From Olsenella profusa DSM 13989 (GTDB taxonomy: Bacteria; Actinomycetota; Coriobacteriia; Coriobacteriales; Atopobiaceae), in contig NZ_JAUSQK010000001.1 of assembly GCF_030811115.1 (NCBI RefSeq), positions 2,480,001-2,544,000 of the forward strand: a stretch of DNA of 64,000 nucleotides, in the 5' to 3' direction. Positions 42,812-52,295 of the stretch are shown here, one piece after another; within the stretch, counting starts at the first letter, position 1; each line of letters begins with the position of its first letter. Made by a program: the position numbers and the translations under genes. The notes beneath the pieces are model-generated. The model searched no databases. It worked only from the letters and a program-made list of their open reading frames with translations, and was not told the origin of the DNA.

Positions 42812-43594
42812 CTACAGCCTGCGCAGGCCCTCCCAGCCCCACATGAGGATGGGGTCAGGTATCACCTTGGCCAGGATGCGTAGGATGGCGCCCGTCACGC
42901 AGCAGGTGGCGATGGGATAGTTGCAGCGGTTGACCAGCATCGACCACCAGGCGACCCTGCGCGGCGAGAGGGTCGGCATGGGATGCCGTACCGTGGTGCC
43001 GTTCGCCGTCCGCCGTGCCACGTCCATAAACTCCGTGCGTATCCATATGGGACAGACCGCCGTCACGAAGATGCCCCGCCCGCGCAGCTCGAAGCGGAGC
43101 GACCGCGTGTAGCTGCGCACGAACACCTTGCTGGCCGCATACACGCCCAGCCCCGGGAGCGGCGCGAACGATGCCGTCGAGGCAACCTGCAGGATGCGGC
43201 TCCCCCGCCGCATGAGCGGCAGGCACAGCTGCGTCATGTCCACGAGCACACCACAGTTGAGCCGCACCATGCCGTCCACCTCGACACGGCTGAGGTCGTC
43301 ACAGGTACCGAACTTGCCAAAGCCCGCCGCGTTCACGAGCAGCCCCACAGAGAGCCCCGCCCGCTCCCGGGTGGCCTGCGCGAGCAGGGCCTCCATCCTG
43401 TCCATGGCATCAGGCGCAAGCAGGTCGAGTGTCACCACCCGCGTGGGGACGCCCAGTTCAGCGGCGAGCTCGCGCAGGCGATCCTCGCGCCGGGCGATGA
43501 GCCAGAGCTCCTCGTAGCGCCCGCTTCCGGCGGCGATGCGCGCATACTCCCTGCCCAGCCCGCTCGATGCTCCCGTTATGATCGCAATGCCCAT
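42812..43594 (-). CDS. Short-chain dehydrogenase/reductase
   Basis: 260 residues, classical SDR. NAD(P)-binding TGASSGLG at the N-terminus, the NAAGFGKFG loop, catalytic Ser in QVASTASFAP and the YAASK active site. An Arg following the first strand (IARREDR) hints at NADP preference. Residues 225-260 are hydrophobic (LVNRCNYPIATCCVTGAILRIL), a possible membrane contact. AGGGGG lies before the ATG. Substrate unknown. Convergent with purF. Confidence 0.92.
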   Translation of the reverse strand: MGIAIITGASSGLGREYARIAAGSGRYEELWLIARREDRLRELAAELGVPTRVVTLDLLAPDAMDRMEALLAQATRERAGLSVGLLVNAAGFGKFGTCDDLSRVEVDGMVRLNCGVLVDMTQLCLPLMRRGSRILQVASTASFAPLPGLGVYAASKVFVRSYTRSLRFELRGRGIFVTAVCPIWIRTEFMDVARRTANGTTVRHPMPTLSPRRVAWWSMLVNRCNYPIATCCVTGAILRILAKVIPDPILMWGWEGLRRL

Positions 43595-43963
43595 GGCATA
43601 CCCCCTGTCCCTTTGGGCACAATCCTAGCGGTCGGCCGCGATCGGTGGGCGGAGAGGAGATGCGACGATGGGCCCACGAGAGGCGCACCCAGACAGCTCG
43701 TCCGTGAGGTGCGACACGGGACCTCCCGAGGAGCTCGGCCACGTACTGGGCAGCGATCCGGATGGCGAGAGATCGATGCTGCTCATGGCCCCCCTCTCTG
43801 CGCGACGCCAGGCCCACGCGGCCCGAGGACATCGCCGACGAGACGCCTGCCATCCTCGAGCAGCGACACGCTGGGGACCGCACGAGGCCCCACGGGCGGT
43901 CGTAGACGCACTACTATCAGATGCGGCGGGATGGCTGTGGCGATGTGCCAGACGAGGGGGACG
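43595..43963. other. 369-base gap with possible decayed coding sequence
   Basis: A plus-strand frame opens at ATG 43668 (GAGAGGAG upstream) but encodes an Arg/His-rich string unlike host proteins. A different frame around 43799-43903 reads like host coding sequence (PEDIADETPAILEQRHAGD) and then stops. I see no intact gene; it may hold a frameshifted remnant plus the promoter of the following ATP-grasp gene. Confidence 0.35.
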
Positions 43964-45349
43964 ATGGCCATGATGACCGGCAGGACTGAGGGTTTCGGCA
44001 GGGCGCTCGAGGACGAGTTCCTGGAGCTTGCGCGCTCGCTTGGTGGTGACGTGGCAAGCCGTGCCCGGGGCGACGCCTATCTCGCCCGCACCAACGCCCT
44101 CTATCATGGGAAACCCTGCAGCTGGGCCTTCACGCCCAAGATCTTCGATCGCGACCAGATTGCCACGCTGGCAGACGCTGCCGAGACCATGGGGCGCATC
44201 ATGGAGAAGGTCACGTGCACCTTCTGTGCCGACGAGCGCGTACGCAGGCTCTTCAACCTCCCACCAGCCCTCGAGCGCCTGGCACTCGTGCCAGGCGGCT
44301 ACGAGCGACAGATCCCACTCGCGCGCGTGGACGTGTTCTTCGACGAGGAGACGGGCGACTACCAGTTCTGCGAGCTCAACACCGACGGATCGGCCGGCAT
44401 GACCAATACCGTGGAGGTCACACGGGCCATCCAGCAGAGCGAGACCTATCGTCGCTTCGCCGCGCGTCATCCCGACATACGGACGTTCGACATCCTGAAC
44501 GGCGCCGTGGACGCCCTGCTCGACACCTATGCCAGCTGGCGGGAGGGCCATCCCACCGCATCCGAGCGACCTGCCGTGGCCATCGTGGACTACACCGAGA
44601 GCGCCTCCCTCGACGAGCTGGAGGACATCCTCATGCTGCTCTCGGAGCGGGGGCTGTATGCACAGTACGTGGACATCCGCACCCTCCGTGTGGGCGAGAC
44701 CACGGGCGTGCCACGACTCATGATGGACGATGGCCCCATTGACCTGGTGTATCGCCGCGCCGTGACCTCCGAGGTCGCCGAGAGGCCCTGTCCTGGCGTG
44801 GACGCGCTCACGCGCGCCGCCGCCGAGGAGCTGGCCTGCGTGGCTGGTGGCTACCGCACCTGGCCCTGCGCGGCCAAGACCGTGTTCGTCGCCCTGTACG
44901 ACCCCCTGATGGAGGAGGTCCTCTCGCCCGAGGAGCTGGACTTCGTGAGACGCCATGTGCCCTACACCCAGCAGCTCGCTCCCGAGAGCGACCTCGCACC
45001 CTTCGCGGAGAGGGACCGCTGGATCGTGAAGCCCGCAGGCGGCTACAACGCCGTGGGCGTGACAGCGGGCCGGGACTGCACGCAGGCGGAGTGGGAGAGC
45101 GCGCTCGCTCGGACGGCACGGGCCAACGGCGTGGTGCAGGCCTACGCGCCCCAGTACCGCACGCCCGTCATGCGGGGCGGCGTGCTGGGGCCCGGCGAGG
45201 ATCCACTTGCGGCGGAGCCCATGAGCAACATGGAGGGGCTCTACCTCTTCAACGGGAGGTTCGGCGGCGTGTTCACGCGCTGTGGCACCCAGAGCGTCAT
45301 CGGCGAGCACACGCATCGTCTCAACATGGGCTGCCTTGTGGTGGGGTAG
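43964..45349 (+). CDS. Glutathionylspermidine-synthase-like ATP-grasp protein
   Basis: About 461 residues of the circularly permuted/GSP-synthase ATP-grasp group. Characteristic segments are DVFFDEETGDYQFCELNTDGSAGM, the ATP-binding DRWIVKPAGGYNAVGV, and the C-terminal NGRFGGVFTRCGTQSVIGEH. Such enzymes form amide bonds between a carboxylate and an amine. No amidase domain is attached and no polyamine genes are near, so the product is unknown. GAGGGGG precedes the ATG at 43964; ATGs at 43970 and 43973 are alternatives. Confidence 0.82.
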   Translation: MAMMTGRTEGFGRALEDEFLELARSLGGDVASRARGDAYLARTNALYHGKPCSWAFTPKIFDRDQIATLADAAETMGRIMEKVTCTFCADERVRRLFNLPPALERLALVPGGYERQIPLARVDVFFDEETGDYQFCELNTDGSAGMTNTVEVTRAIQQSETYRRFAARHPDIRTFDILNGAVDALLDTYASWREGHPTASERPAVAIVDYTESASLDELEDILMLLSERGLYAQYVDIRTLRVGETTGVPRLMMDDGPIDLVYRRAVTSEVAERPCPGVDALTRAAAEELACVAGGYRTWPCAAKTVFVALYDPLMEEVLSPEELDFVRRHVPYTQQLAPESDLAPFAERDRWIVKPAGGYNAVGVTAGRDCTQAEWESALARTARANGVVQAYAPQYRTPVMRGGVLGPGEDPLAAEPMSNMEGLYLFNGRFGGVFTRCGTQSVIGEHTHRLNMGCLVVG

Positions 45350-45381
45350 ACCAATCCACACGGCCTGGCCGACCCACCCGT

Positions 45382-45969
45382 CTACATGAGCGCACGCACG
45401 CGCCGGCGCAGCTCGGGCAGGACATCCTCCTCGAACCAGGGGTTGCGTGCCATCCACATCTGGTTGCGCGGAGAGGGATGCACCAGCGGAACGTACGTGG
45501 GTAGGTAGTCCCTGAAGTTGCGCACGACGTTCGTGAGTGTGTCCTTGCTCCTGAGTCCCAGATAGTGCCTGTTGGCATAGTTGCCCACCAGCACCGTGAG
45601 CTCGATCTTGGGCGTGAGCTCCCACAGGCGCGGGTGCCACTTCTCGGCAAAGCCCTTGCGTGGCGGCAGGTCGCCCGACTTTCCCCTGCCCGGAAAGTAG
45701 AAGTCCATGGGCACGATGGCGAGCTTGCCCGACTCGTAGAACTCCTCGCGACTGACGCCCATCCAGTCGCGCAGGCGGTCGCCGGACTTGTCGTTCCACA
45801 CGATGCCCGTGTCCTGCGCGACGCGACCTGGCGCCTGCCCGATGACGGCGATGGTCGCCTCCGGCCCCACCGAGTAGAGCGGGTCGATGCCGCGCCTCGT
45901 GAACTCCGCGTTCTGGGGATCGGCCCTAATCTCATCGAAGACCTGCTGGAATGGGTCCTTCTCTGCCAT
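45382..45969 (-). CDS. Uracil-DNA-glycosylase-family protein
   Basis: 195 residues. Motif 1 is IGQAPGRVAQDTGIVWND and motif 2 is LVHPSPRN, as in the UDG superfamily. VPMDFYFPGRGKSGD and VLVGNYANRHYLG are typical of the subgroup that acts on damaged or mismatched bases or has lost activity. No four-cysteine iron-sulfur site is seen, so it is not the family 4 type. ATG at 45969 is chosen; an ATG three codons upstream is possible. Convergent with the ATP-grasp gene. Confidence 0.85.
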   Translation of the reverse strand: MAEKDPFQQVFDEIRADPQNAEFTRRGIDPLYSVGPEATIAVIGQAPGRVAQDTGIVWNDKSGDRLRDWMGVSREEFYESGKLAIVPMDFYFPGRGKSGDLPPRKGFAEKWHPRLWELTPKIELTVLVGNYANRHYLGLRSKDTLTNVVRNFRDYLPTYVPLVHPSPRNQMWMARNPWFEEDVLPELRRRVRALM

Positions 45970-46100
45970 ATGTGTCATCGCCCTTCGGTTGATTGTCGCC
46001 AGTATGTACCACTACCGCCTCACATTCCGTCGCAATTACGACGAATATGGCAATCCTCCCCGACACTTGCGCTACGCTAGGCGCCATGGAAAGGAGCCCC

Positions 46101-46877
46101 ATGTCCACCTACCTCAACCCCAGCCCCGTCTTTGGGCCCGTGCACAGCCGCCGCCTCGGCGTCTCGCTGGGTGTCAACCTCATGCCCGCCATGGGCAAGA
46201 TCTGCTCGTTCGACTGCATCTACTGCGAGAACGGCCTCAACGAGGAGCACCGCACGAAGGATCCCTATGTGACGCTCCCCGAGCTCACGCAGGCCCTCGA
46301 GGGGGCGCTCTCGCAGATGGGGGAAGGCGGCGAGACACCCGACGTCATCACCTTCGCCGGCAACGGTGAGCCCACGGCAAGCCCCATCTTTCCCGAGGCC
46401 ATCGCCATGGCACGTCAACTACGCGACCGGTACTGCCCCTCGGCTAGGGTTGCCGTGCTCTCCAACGGTGCCTACGCCGACCGTCCCCGCGTCCGCGAGG
46501 CGCTCATGGGCGTTGAGGACAACATCCTCAAGCTGGACACCGTGGACGCCGACTACATACGGCTGCTCGACCGGCCCGCTGGCGACTACGACGTCAAACG
46601 TCAGGTGGAGACCTTCGCCTCCTACGGGGGTCATGTGATCATACAGACCATCTTCCTCACGGGCACGGTGTGGGGACATGACATGGATGACACCGGCGAG
46701 CACTACGTAGGTCCGTGGCTCCATGCCCTCGAGCGCATTCGCCCCTCGGGCGTCACGGTCTATACCATCGCGCGCGACACGCCCGAGCCGGGCCTGCACA
46801 AGGCCTCGCCCGAGGCGCTCGATGCCATCGGGGCGCGGGTGCATGCGCTGGGCATCCCCTGCTCCGTATCGTACTGA
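46101..46877 (+). CDS. Radical SAM protein
   Basis: 258 residues. The SAM cluster is C35-x3-C39-x2-C42 (CSFDCIYC). ITFAGNGEPTASP matches the GGE-like SAM contact. The HSRRLGVSLGVNLMP start is typical of a compact radical SAM group with no known substrate. There is no C-terminal auxiliary cysteine cluster. ATG at 46101 has AAAGGAG 6 bases upstream, stronger than in-frame ATGs at 46086 and 45993. It stands alone between divergent and unrelated genes. Confidence 0.88.
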   Translation: MSTYLNPSPVFGPVHSRRLGVSLGVNLMPAMGKICSFDCIYCENGLNEEHRTKDPYVTLPELTQALEGALSQMGEGGETPDVITFAGNGEPTASPIFPEAIAMARQLRDRYCPSARVAVLSNGAYADRPRVREALMGVEDNILKLDTVDADYIRLLDRPAGDYDVKRQVETFASYGGHVIIQTIFLTGTVWGHDMDDTGEHYVGPWLHALERIRPSGVTVYTIARDTPEPGLHKASPEALDAIGARVHALGIPCSVSY

Positions 46878-47000
46878 GGCACACCTTGCACCACCTCCCA
46901 CCCCAACTCACCGAACTTATGGGGAGCCCCTGCTTTTTGCGGGGGGCCAACGAGGGGATGGTAGCCTAGATGCCACTGGAAGACCCGATGGGGAGAGGGC

Positions 47001-48485
47001 ATGGGCGAGCTCGACGACCGGCAGACGCATAGGCACGGCACCCTGCAATCGGGCAGCAAGTTCAGCCGCCGCGCGGGTTCGAGCACGGTCAGGAACGCAC
47101 GGCCCACCTCGCGTGATGTACCCGTCACCAAGCGCCGACTGCAGGACGCACCCGCACGGCCTGCGGAGGACTATGACGACCCTCGCCGGTACGCCGAGAT
47201 GAACCGTCGGCGCACCGCGCGCCCCCGGACAGGCGCAGACGTCGCCCAGCGCGTCGAGCGTGGCATGCGGGAGCGCCTGGAGCAGGGGCGCGACGAGGTG
47301 CTCGAGCGCTACCAACGCGGCCGGCAGCGTCCAGAGGACGGCTTCTCGCGCAGGCGCGCCTGGGGCCGCAGGCGCGCGGGACAGGCCGACGCCCCACGCA
47401 GGCGCCGCCACGTCGGGCGCACCATCCTCATCGCACTGGCGGCCGTCGTCGCGGCGCTCCTCGTCATCTATGCCATCGTGTTCGCACCCATAGACCAGAG
47501 GATCGCCTTCAGCGATGCGGACGGCCGGGCGCTCTCGGGCAAGCTCACGACGAGCACGCCGCTTGCGCCCTACTACGCGCTGCTGCTGGGCTCGGACGAT
47601 CGCGAGAACGGCGAGCCCGCGCGCACGGACACCATGATGCTGGCGCGCATCGACCCCCTGGGCAACAAGGTCACGCTCGTCTCCATCCCCCGCGACTCCA
47701 AGGTGGAGATCGACGGCCACGGGACACAGAAGGTCAATGCCGCCTTTGCCATCGGGGGCGCCTCGGGTACGGTCGATGCCGTGGAGAAGCTTACCGGCAT
47801 TCGCGCAAGCCAGGTGGCCGTCATCGACTTCAACGGCCTTGCCAAGCTCATCGATGCCATCGGAGGCATTGACGTCAACGTCCCCGTCGCCGTCAACGAC
47901 CCGGAGTATGCCCAACTCGTGCTGCCCGCCGGCGAGCAGCACATGGACGGCGACACGGCCATGCGCTTCTCACGCGTGCGCCATGGATTTGCGCTGGGCG
48001 ACTACCAGCGCCAGGCCGATCAGGCGCTCGTGATGAAGGCCATCGTGGAGAGGCTGCGCACCAACCCCACGCTGCTGCCCGCCGCCGCCGATTCCATGGG
48101 CGAGGTGATGGACACCACCTATCACTGCTACGACCTCATCCCCCTGCTGCTGCGCATGAGCCTGCAGGCACCAACGATGTACAGCGCATCGCTGCCCTCC
48201 GCAGCCAAGATGGAGGGCGGCGTGAGCTACGTCATCGTGGACGCCGATGCCACCAAGCAGCTCATGAGCGTGGTGGACGCCGGCGGCGACCCCTCCACCG
48301 TGGCGAACGGCTACCAGGAGGGCTCCACCGTGCCGGACGAGGGCTCTGCCCCCACGGGGAGTGGCAGCAGCGGCTCGAAGCCCACGGGCAGGTCAAGCGG
48401 CACGGGATCCTCGCGCTCAACCGGTAGCTCGCGCTCCACCGGCGGTTCGGGCAAGACCACGGGCACCACATCGCGCAGGCGCTGA
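47001..48485 (+). CDS. LytR-CpsA-Psr (LCP) family wall-glycopolymer ligase
   Basis: 494 residues. A long, highly basic cytoplasmic N-terminus (1-137) is followed by one membrane helix (about 140-162) and an extracellular LCP domain (about 190-400). LCP motifs are LLLGSDDRENGEPARTDTMM, VSIPRDSKVEI, DAIGGIDVNV, and MRFSRVRHGFALGDYQRQADQ with the key arginines. The last 60 residues are Ser/Gly/Thr-rich. Such enzymes attach lipid-linked polymers to peptidoglycan, consistent with the flippase and LicD block 8 kb away. GGGGAGAGGGC precedes the ATG. Confidence 0.93.
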   Translation: MGELDDRQTHRHGTLQSGSKFSRRAGSSTVRNARPTSRDVPVTKRRLQDAPARPAEDYDDPRRYAEMNRRRTARPRTGADVAQRVERGMRERLEQGRDEVLERYQRGRQRPEDGFSRRRAWGRRRAGQADAPRRRRHVGRTILIALAAVVAALLVIYAIVFAPIDQRIAFSDADGRALSGKLTTSTPLAPYYALLLGSDDRENGEPARTDTMMLARIDPLGNKVTLVSIPRDSKVEIDGHGTQKVNAAFAIGGASGTVDAVEKLTGIRASQVAVIDFNGLAKLIDAIGGIDVNVPVAVNDPEYAQLVLPAGEQHMDGDTAMRFSRVRHGFALGDYQRQADQALVMKAIVERLRTNPTLLPAAADSMGEVMDTTYHCYDLIPLLLRMSLQAPTMYSASLPSAAKMEGGVSYVIVDADATKQLMSVVDAGGDPSTVANGYQEGSTVPDEGSAPTGSGSSGSKPTGRSSGTGSSRSTGSSRSTGGSGKTTGTTSRRR

Positions 48486-48510
48486 TGCCTGCCGCGCCGC
48501 TTGCGCCGCC

Positions 48511-48972
48511 CTACGCCTCGGCACCCCAGAGCAGCTCGCCCTCGCCGGGCCGCTCGCCCAGGCGGATGGCGCGAATCGCCCCCTTGTGAAAGGCCACGGA
48601 CTCCCCCGTCAGCGTGCAAGCCAACCGCTCCATGAACGGAACGTGCCCCACGGCGACGACGGTCGGCTCATGCGCGGCGCCAAGCTCGGCCAGGAACCGT
48701 TCCTCGTCCTGCTCGTAGAGGGAATCGTGGGGGTCTATGTCCTCGGGGTCAATGCCTAGGGCGTGGGCGACGACCTTGGCCGTCTGCAGCGCGCGAACGG
48801 CAGGGCTGGCCCACAGCGCAAGCCCCTTTACTCCGTGCAGGGAGGCAAGCGCCTGGGGGTATGCTCGCTCCAGCGCCCGCAGGCCCACAGCCGTGAGCTG
48901 GCGCTCCTTGTCCCCATGCACATTACGGGGTTCCGCATCGCCATGTCGCACCAACACCACCGTCGTGACCAT
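48511..48972 (-). CDS. SixA-like histidine phosphatase
   Basis: 153 residues of the histidine-phosphatase (phosphoglycerate mutase-like) fold. The catalytic RHG is in VVLVRHGDAEPRN near the N-terminus, and the second catalytic His is in VAVGHVPFMERL. WASPAVRALQTA also matches. SixA proteins dephosphorylate phosphohistidine, for example on HPr/NPr or signalling proteins; the target here is not known. GAGGGGG lies before the ATG. Divergent from csoR. Confidence 0.88.
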   Translation of the reverse strand: MVTTVVLVRHGDAEPRNVHGDKERQLTAVGLRALERAYPQALASLHGVKGLALWASPAVRALQTAKVVAHALGIDPEDIDPHDSLYEQDEERFLAELGAAHEPTVVAVGHVPFMERLACTLTGESVAFHKGAIRAIRLGERPGEGELLWGAEA

Positions 48973-49120
48973 AGATGACCCCCTCACGTCAAACTGCACA
49001 CGCAACGCCTTCATTGTGACGCAACGGACACGTTTGCCCAGGTGCTTTTTCCGGGCAATCATTGCGTGTGCACTTCTATCCCACATCCTGAGATCGGATT
49101 CGGTCGGATCCGTTTTAATG

Positions 49121-49135
49121 TACCCCCATGGGGTA
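49121..49135. promoter_or_regulatory. CsoR operator
   Basis: TACCCC-CAT-GGGGTA, a perfect inverted repeat matching known CsoR sites (GTAnCCCnnnnGGGnTAC-like GC-box with TA ends). It overlaps a TATAGT -10-like element at 49134-49139. Binding of copper-free CsoR here would block csoR-copA transcription. Confidence 0.82.
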
Positions 49136-49166
49136 TAGTACGCATCGTACGGAACAAGGGGGTCCA

Positions 49167-49466
49167 ATGGTCGACAGCTGTCATGGCAAGAAGCACACAC
49201 CGCGTTCGGACGAGCTCAAGAGGAGCGTGACCGGACGCCTCAACCGCGCCATCGGCCAGCTTGAGGGCGTCAAGTCCATGGTGAAGGAGGACCGCTACTG
49301 TGGAGACGTCCTCACGCAGCTCGCAGCGGCTGAGAGCGCCGTCAAGGCGGTGTCGCGCATGATCCTCAAGGATCACCTGGAGACCTGTGTGGTCGAGCAG
49401 GTATCGGTTGGCAACACCGAGATCATCGACGAAGTCATGGACCTCATGAAAAAGTTTGGTGCATAG
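49167..49466 (+). CDS. csoR: CsoR-type copper-sensing repressor
   Basis: A 99-residue all-helical repressor. The Cu(I) ligands Cys45, His70 and Cys74 have the same spacing as Cys36-His61-Cys65 of Mycobacterium tuberculosis CsoR. The family motif [16 protein letters not shown] is present. AAGGGGG lies before ATG 49167; an upstream ATG at 49128 would overlap the operator. It is followed after 13 bases by copA, whose ribosome site (AGGAGG) overlaps the csoR stop. Autoregulation through the operator upstream is inferred. Confidence 0.94.
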   Translation: MVDSCHGKKHTPRSDELKRSVTGRLNRAIGQLEGVKSMVKEDRYCGDVLTQLAAAESAVKAVSRMILKDHLETCVVEQVSVGNTEIIDEVMDLMKKFGA

Positions 49467-49479
49467 GAGGCAATACAAC

Positions 49480-52077
49480 ATGGCTCAGACACAACGGCGG
49501 GAGACGTTCGACATCAGGGGGATGACCTGCGCGGCCTGCGAGGCGCGCGTGCAGAGGTCCGCCGCGGCCGTCAAGGGCGTGAGCGAGGCCAGCGTCAACC
49601 TGCTCAAGAACTCGATGGAGCTCAGCTACGATGGCGACCCCAAGACCATCGACGCCGTGGTCGCCGCCATCGACAGGGCTGGCTACGGGGCCGTGCCGCG
49701 CAGCACAGGCAGGGTCACCACGCGCCAGAAGGCCCCCGCCTTCGTCGACCCCAAGGTCAACGCCCAGAAGGCCGTGCGCGCCAGGCGCAACCAACTCGTA
49801 GGCTCGCTCGTCTTCGGCGTGCCCCTCTTCTACCTGGCCATGGGTCCGATGCTCGGTTGGCCCGAGGTGCCGGGGCTCGACGGCATGGGCAACATGATGG
49901 CCGCCGCCGTGACGCAGCTGCTGCTGGCCGTGTGCGTCATGTTCGTCAACCGCAGCTACTTCACCATGGGCTTCAAGACGCTCCTCCACGGCTCGCCCAA
50001 CATGGACTCGCTCATCGCCATCGGCTCGGCGGCATCCTTCGGCTACAGCCTCGTCGGCGTCTACCAGATGGCCTTTGCGCTCGGCCACATGGACGTGGGG
50101 GCCGCGCACGACGCGATGATGCACGCACTGTTCTTCGACTCGGCGGGCACCATCCTCGTGCTCATCACGCTCGGCAAGTACTTCGAGGCCCGCGCCAAGG
50201 GCAAGACCACGAGCTCCATCTCGGCCCTCATCGACCTCGCCCCCAAGGAGGCGACGGTCGTGCGCGGCGGGGAGGAGGTCAAGATCCCCACCGGCGAGGT
50301 CTCCGTCGGCGACAGGGTCGTCGTGCGCGCCGGTGAGTCGGTGCCGGTGGACGGCGTCGTCGTGGAGGGGTCGGCCTCGGTGGACGAGTCCGCCATCACC
50401 GGCGAGCCGCTGCCCGTGGAGAAGGCCGCAGGCGACACGGTCACCGGCGCCACCGTCTCCCGGCGCGGCTGGTTCGCGATGGAGGCCTCCGCCGTCGGGG
50501 CCGACACGACGCTCGCCCGCATCATCCGCCTCGTCGATGAGGCCACCAGCTCCAAGGCCCCCATCGAGCGTCAGGCCGACCGGATCGCCGGCATCTTCGT
50601 GCCGGTCGTGCTCGGCATCGCGGCCGTCACCTTCGTGGCGTGGGTCGCCCTCCTCGTGCCGGGCGACCTCGCCACGGCGATCAACCACGCGGTCTCCGTC
50701 CTCGTGATCTCCTGCCCCTGCGCCCTGGGCCTCGCCACGCCCACCGCCGTCATGGTGGGCACCGAGCGCGGTGCCAAGGCTGGCATCCTCGTCAAGAGCG
50801 CCGAGGCGCTCGAGACGGCGGGTTCGCTCGACACCGTCGTGCTCGACAAGACCGGCACCATCACCGCGGGCACGCCCGAGGTCACCGATCTGCGGCTGGC
50901 ACCCGGCATCACCAAGCGCGACCTGCTCCGCGTGGCGGCCGCCCTGGAGCGCAAGAGCGAGCACCCACTCGCCGAAGCCGTCTGCGCCTATGCGGACAAG
51001 GAGGCGCCCGGCGTGGACGCGACCGCCGAAGTTACCGACTTCACGCAGGTCGCAGGTGGTGGCCTCGTGGCAACGGTGGACGGCCATGCGGTCGTGGCCG
51101 GCAACGCCCGCCTGATGGGTCAGCGGGGCATCGACCTCACGGACCTTTCGGCGGACGCCGATGCCCTGGCGGCCCAGGCCAAGACACCGCTCTCCTTCGC
51201 CTCGGACGGGCGCGCACTCGGTGTGGTGGGCGTCGCCGACGTCGTGAAGCCCACCTCGGCAGATGCCATCGCACGCCTGCGCGCGATGGGCATCCGCACG
51301 GTCATGCTCACGGGCGACCAGGAGCGGACCGCGCACGCCATCGCCAGCCAGGTGGGTGTCGACGAGGTCGTCGCCGGGGTGCTCCCCGACCAGAAGGAGC
51401 GCAAGGTCCACGACCTCCAGCGCCAGGGGCACAGGGTCGCGATGGTCGGCGACGGCATCAACGACGCCCCGGCCCTCGCCCGTGCGGACGTGGGCATCGC
51501 CATCGGCGCCGGCACCGACGTGGCCATCGAGTCGGCCGACGTCGTGCTCATGCGCTCCGACCCCGGCGATGTCGCGACCGCCATCGAGCTCTCGCGCGCC
51601 ACCATGCGCGACATCCGCCAGAACCTGTTCTGGGCCCTGTTCTACAACGCCATCTGCATCCCGGTGGCCATGGGCGCCCTCACACCCCTGGGCATCACGC
51701 TCAACCCGATGATCGGCGCGGCGGCCATGGGCTTCTCGTCCGTGTTCGTCGTGTCCAACGCCCTCCGGCTCTTCGCCTGGAGGCCGTCGACCGGTGGAGC
51801 GCCTGCCGCCACACCACCAACCACCATCGCTACCTCTGTGGAGGGAAAGGAAGGGAACGAGACTATGACCACGAAGACCCTGGACATCGAAGGCATGATG
51901 TGCGACCACTGCGTGCAGCACGTGACGCAGGCGCTCGAGGGCGTGAGGGGCGTCAAGAACGTCCACGTCTCGCTCGAGGACCACAAGGCCACGCTCGAGG
52001 CCGGCGCGCTCGTCTCCAACAAGAGGCTCGAGAACGCCGTCGAGGATGCCGGCTACAAGGTAACCGGCATTGCGTGA
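49480..52077 (+). CDS. copA: Copper-exporting P1B ATPase with N- and C-terminal metal-binding domains
   Basis: 865 residues. An N-terminal heavy-metal domain (GMTCAAC, Cys17/Cys20) is followed by the membrane domain with transport motif SCPCALG (Cys412, Cys414), the phosphorylation site DKTGT (Asp456), [12 protein letters not shown] and [11 protein letters not shown] second heavy-metal domain is fused at the C-terminus (GMMCDHC, Cys808/Cys811), separated by a Pro/Thr linker. Such a C-terminal CopZ-like domain is unusual. AGGAGG lies 9 bases before the ATG. Cotranscribed with csoR under the copper operator. Confidence 0.95.
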   Translation: MAQTQRRETFDIRGMTCAACEARVQRSAAAVKGVSEASVNLLKNSMELSYDGDPKTIDAVVAAIDRAGYGAVPRSTGRVTTRQKAPAFVDPKVNAQKAVRARRNQLVGSLVFGVPLFYLAMGPMLGWPEVPGLDGMGNMMAAAVTQLLLAVCVMFVNRSYFTMGFKTLLHGSPNMDSLIAIGSAASFGYSLVGVYQMAFALGHMDVGAAHDAMMHALFFDSAGTILVLITLGKYFEARAKGKTTSSISALIDLAPKEATVVRGGEEVKIPTGEVSVGDRVVVRAGESVPVDGVVVEGSASVDESAITGEPLPVEKAAGDTVTGATVSRRGWFAMEASAVGADTTLARIIRLVDEATSSKAPIERQADRIAGIFVPVVLGIAAVTFVAWVALLVPGDLATAINHAVSVLVISCPCALGLATPTAVMVGTERGAKAGILVKSAEALETAGSLDTVVLDKTGTITAGTPEVTDLRLAPGITKRDLLRVAAALERKSEHPLAEAVCAYADKEAPGVDATAEVTDFTQVAGGGLVATVDGHAVVAGNARLMGQRGIDLTDLSADADALAAQAKTPLSFASDGRALGVVGVADVVKPTSADAIARLRAMGIRTVMLTGDQERTAHAIASQVGVDEVVAGVLPDQKERKVHDLQRQGHRVAMVGDGINDAPALARADVGIAIGAGTDVAIESADVVLMRSDPGDVATAIELSRATMRDIRQNLFWALFYNAICIPVAMGALTPLGITLNPMIGAAAMGFSSVFVVSNALRLFAWRPSTGGAPAATPPTTIATSVEGKEGNETMTTKTLDIEGMMCDHCVQHVTQALEGVRGVKNVHVSLEDHKATLEAGALVSNKRLENAVEDAGYKVTGIA
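51865..52077 (+). other. Possible internal start producing free CopZ-like chaperone
   Basis: An in-frame ATG (codon 796 of copA) begins [16 protein letters not shown] and would give a 70-residue copper chaperone. Upstream is AAAGGAAGGG, an unusually purine-rich run for this GC-rich gene, about 9 bases from the ATG. The layout looks like a separate copZ gene whose upstream copA lost its stop codon. Dual production of CopA and CopZ is a hypothesis. Confidence 0.45.
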
Positions 52078-52103
52078 TGCGCATCCCAAGTAGCGAGGCG
52101 CTC

Positions 52104-52133
52104 GGGGTGCCAGGGGTGCATGCCTGGCACCCC
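52104..52133 (+). terminator. Hairpin after copA
   Basis: GGGGTGCCAG and CTGGCACCCC form a perfect 10-bp stem with a 10-base loop, 27 bases after the copA stop. No long T-run. Confidence 0.6.
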
Positions 52134-52205
52134 ACGGCCCCCCTTACAGCAAGCATCCATCCTTCTAGCGCTTAGGTGTACGAGGGAACAGGCATATGTG
52201 GTGTC

Positions 52206-52220
52206 TTGTCAACAGACAAC
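52206..52220. promoter_or_regulatory. Possible biotin-repressor-like site upstream of bioY
   Basis: TTGTC-AACA-GACAA is a short palindrome within CTTGTCAACAGACAAC, about 80 bases before bioY. A GGTAACAAGACAAG element nearer the gene is partly complementary. They resemble TTGT-nAAC-type half-sites of biotin regulators, but spacing does not match a standard BirA operator. Weak evidence. Confidence 0.25.
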
Positions 52221-52295
52221 GTGTCCTGTAAGATGAGTGCATCACGTGTACGTGCTCACCTTATGATACAAGGTAACAAGACAAGGGAGTCATGC

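Noticed and set aside
43668-43973. A 101-codon plus-strand ORF with a fair ribosome site before the ATP-grasp gene.
   Set aside because: Arg/His-rich, with out-of-frame third-position pattern; a different frame in the same stretch looks more like coding sequence. Treated as a gap.
49444-52089. An 881-codon open frame antisense to copA.
   Set aside because: Mirror of copA codon use; no recognisable domain, no ribosome site, and copA itself has every expected motif.
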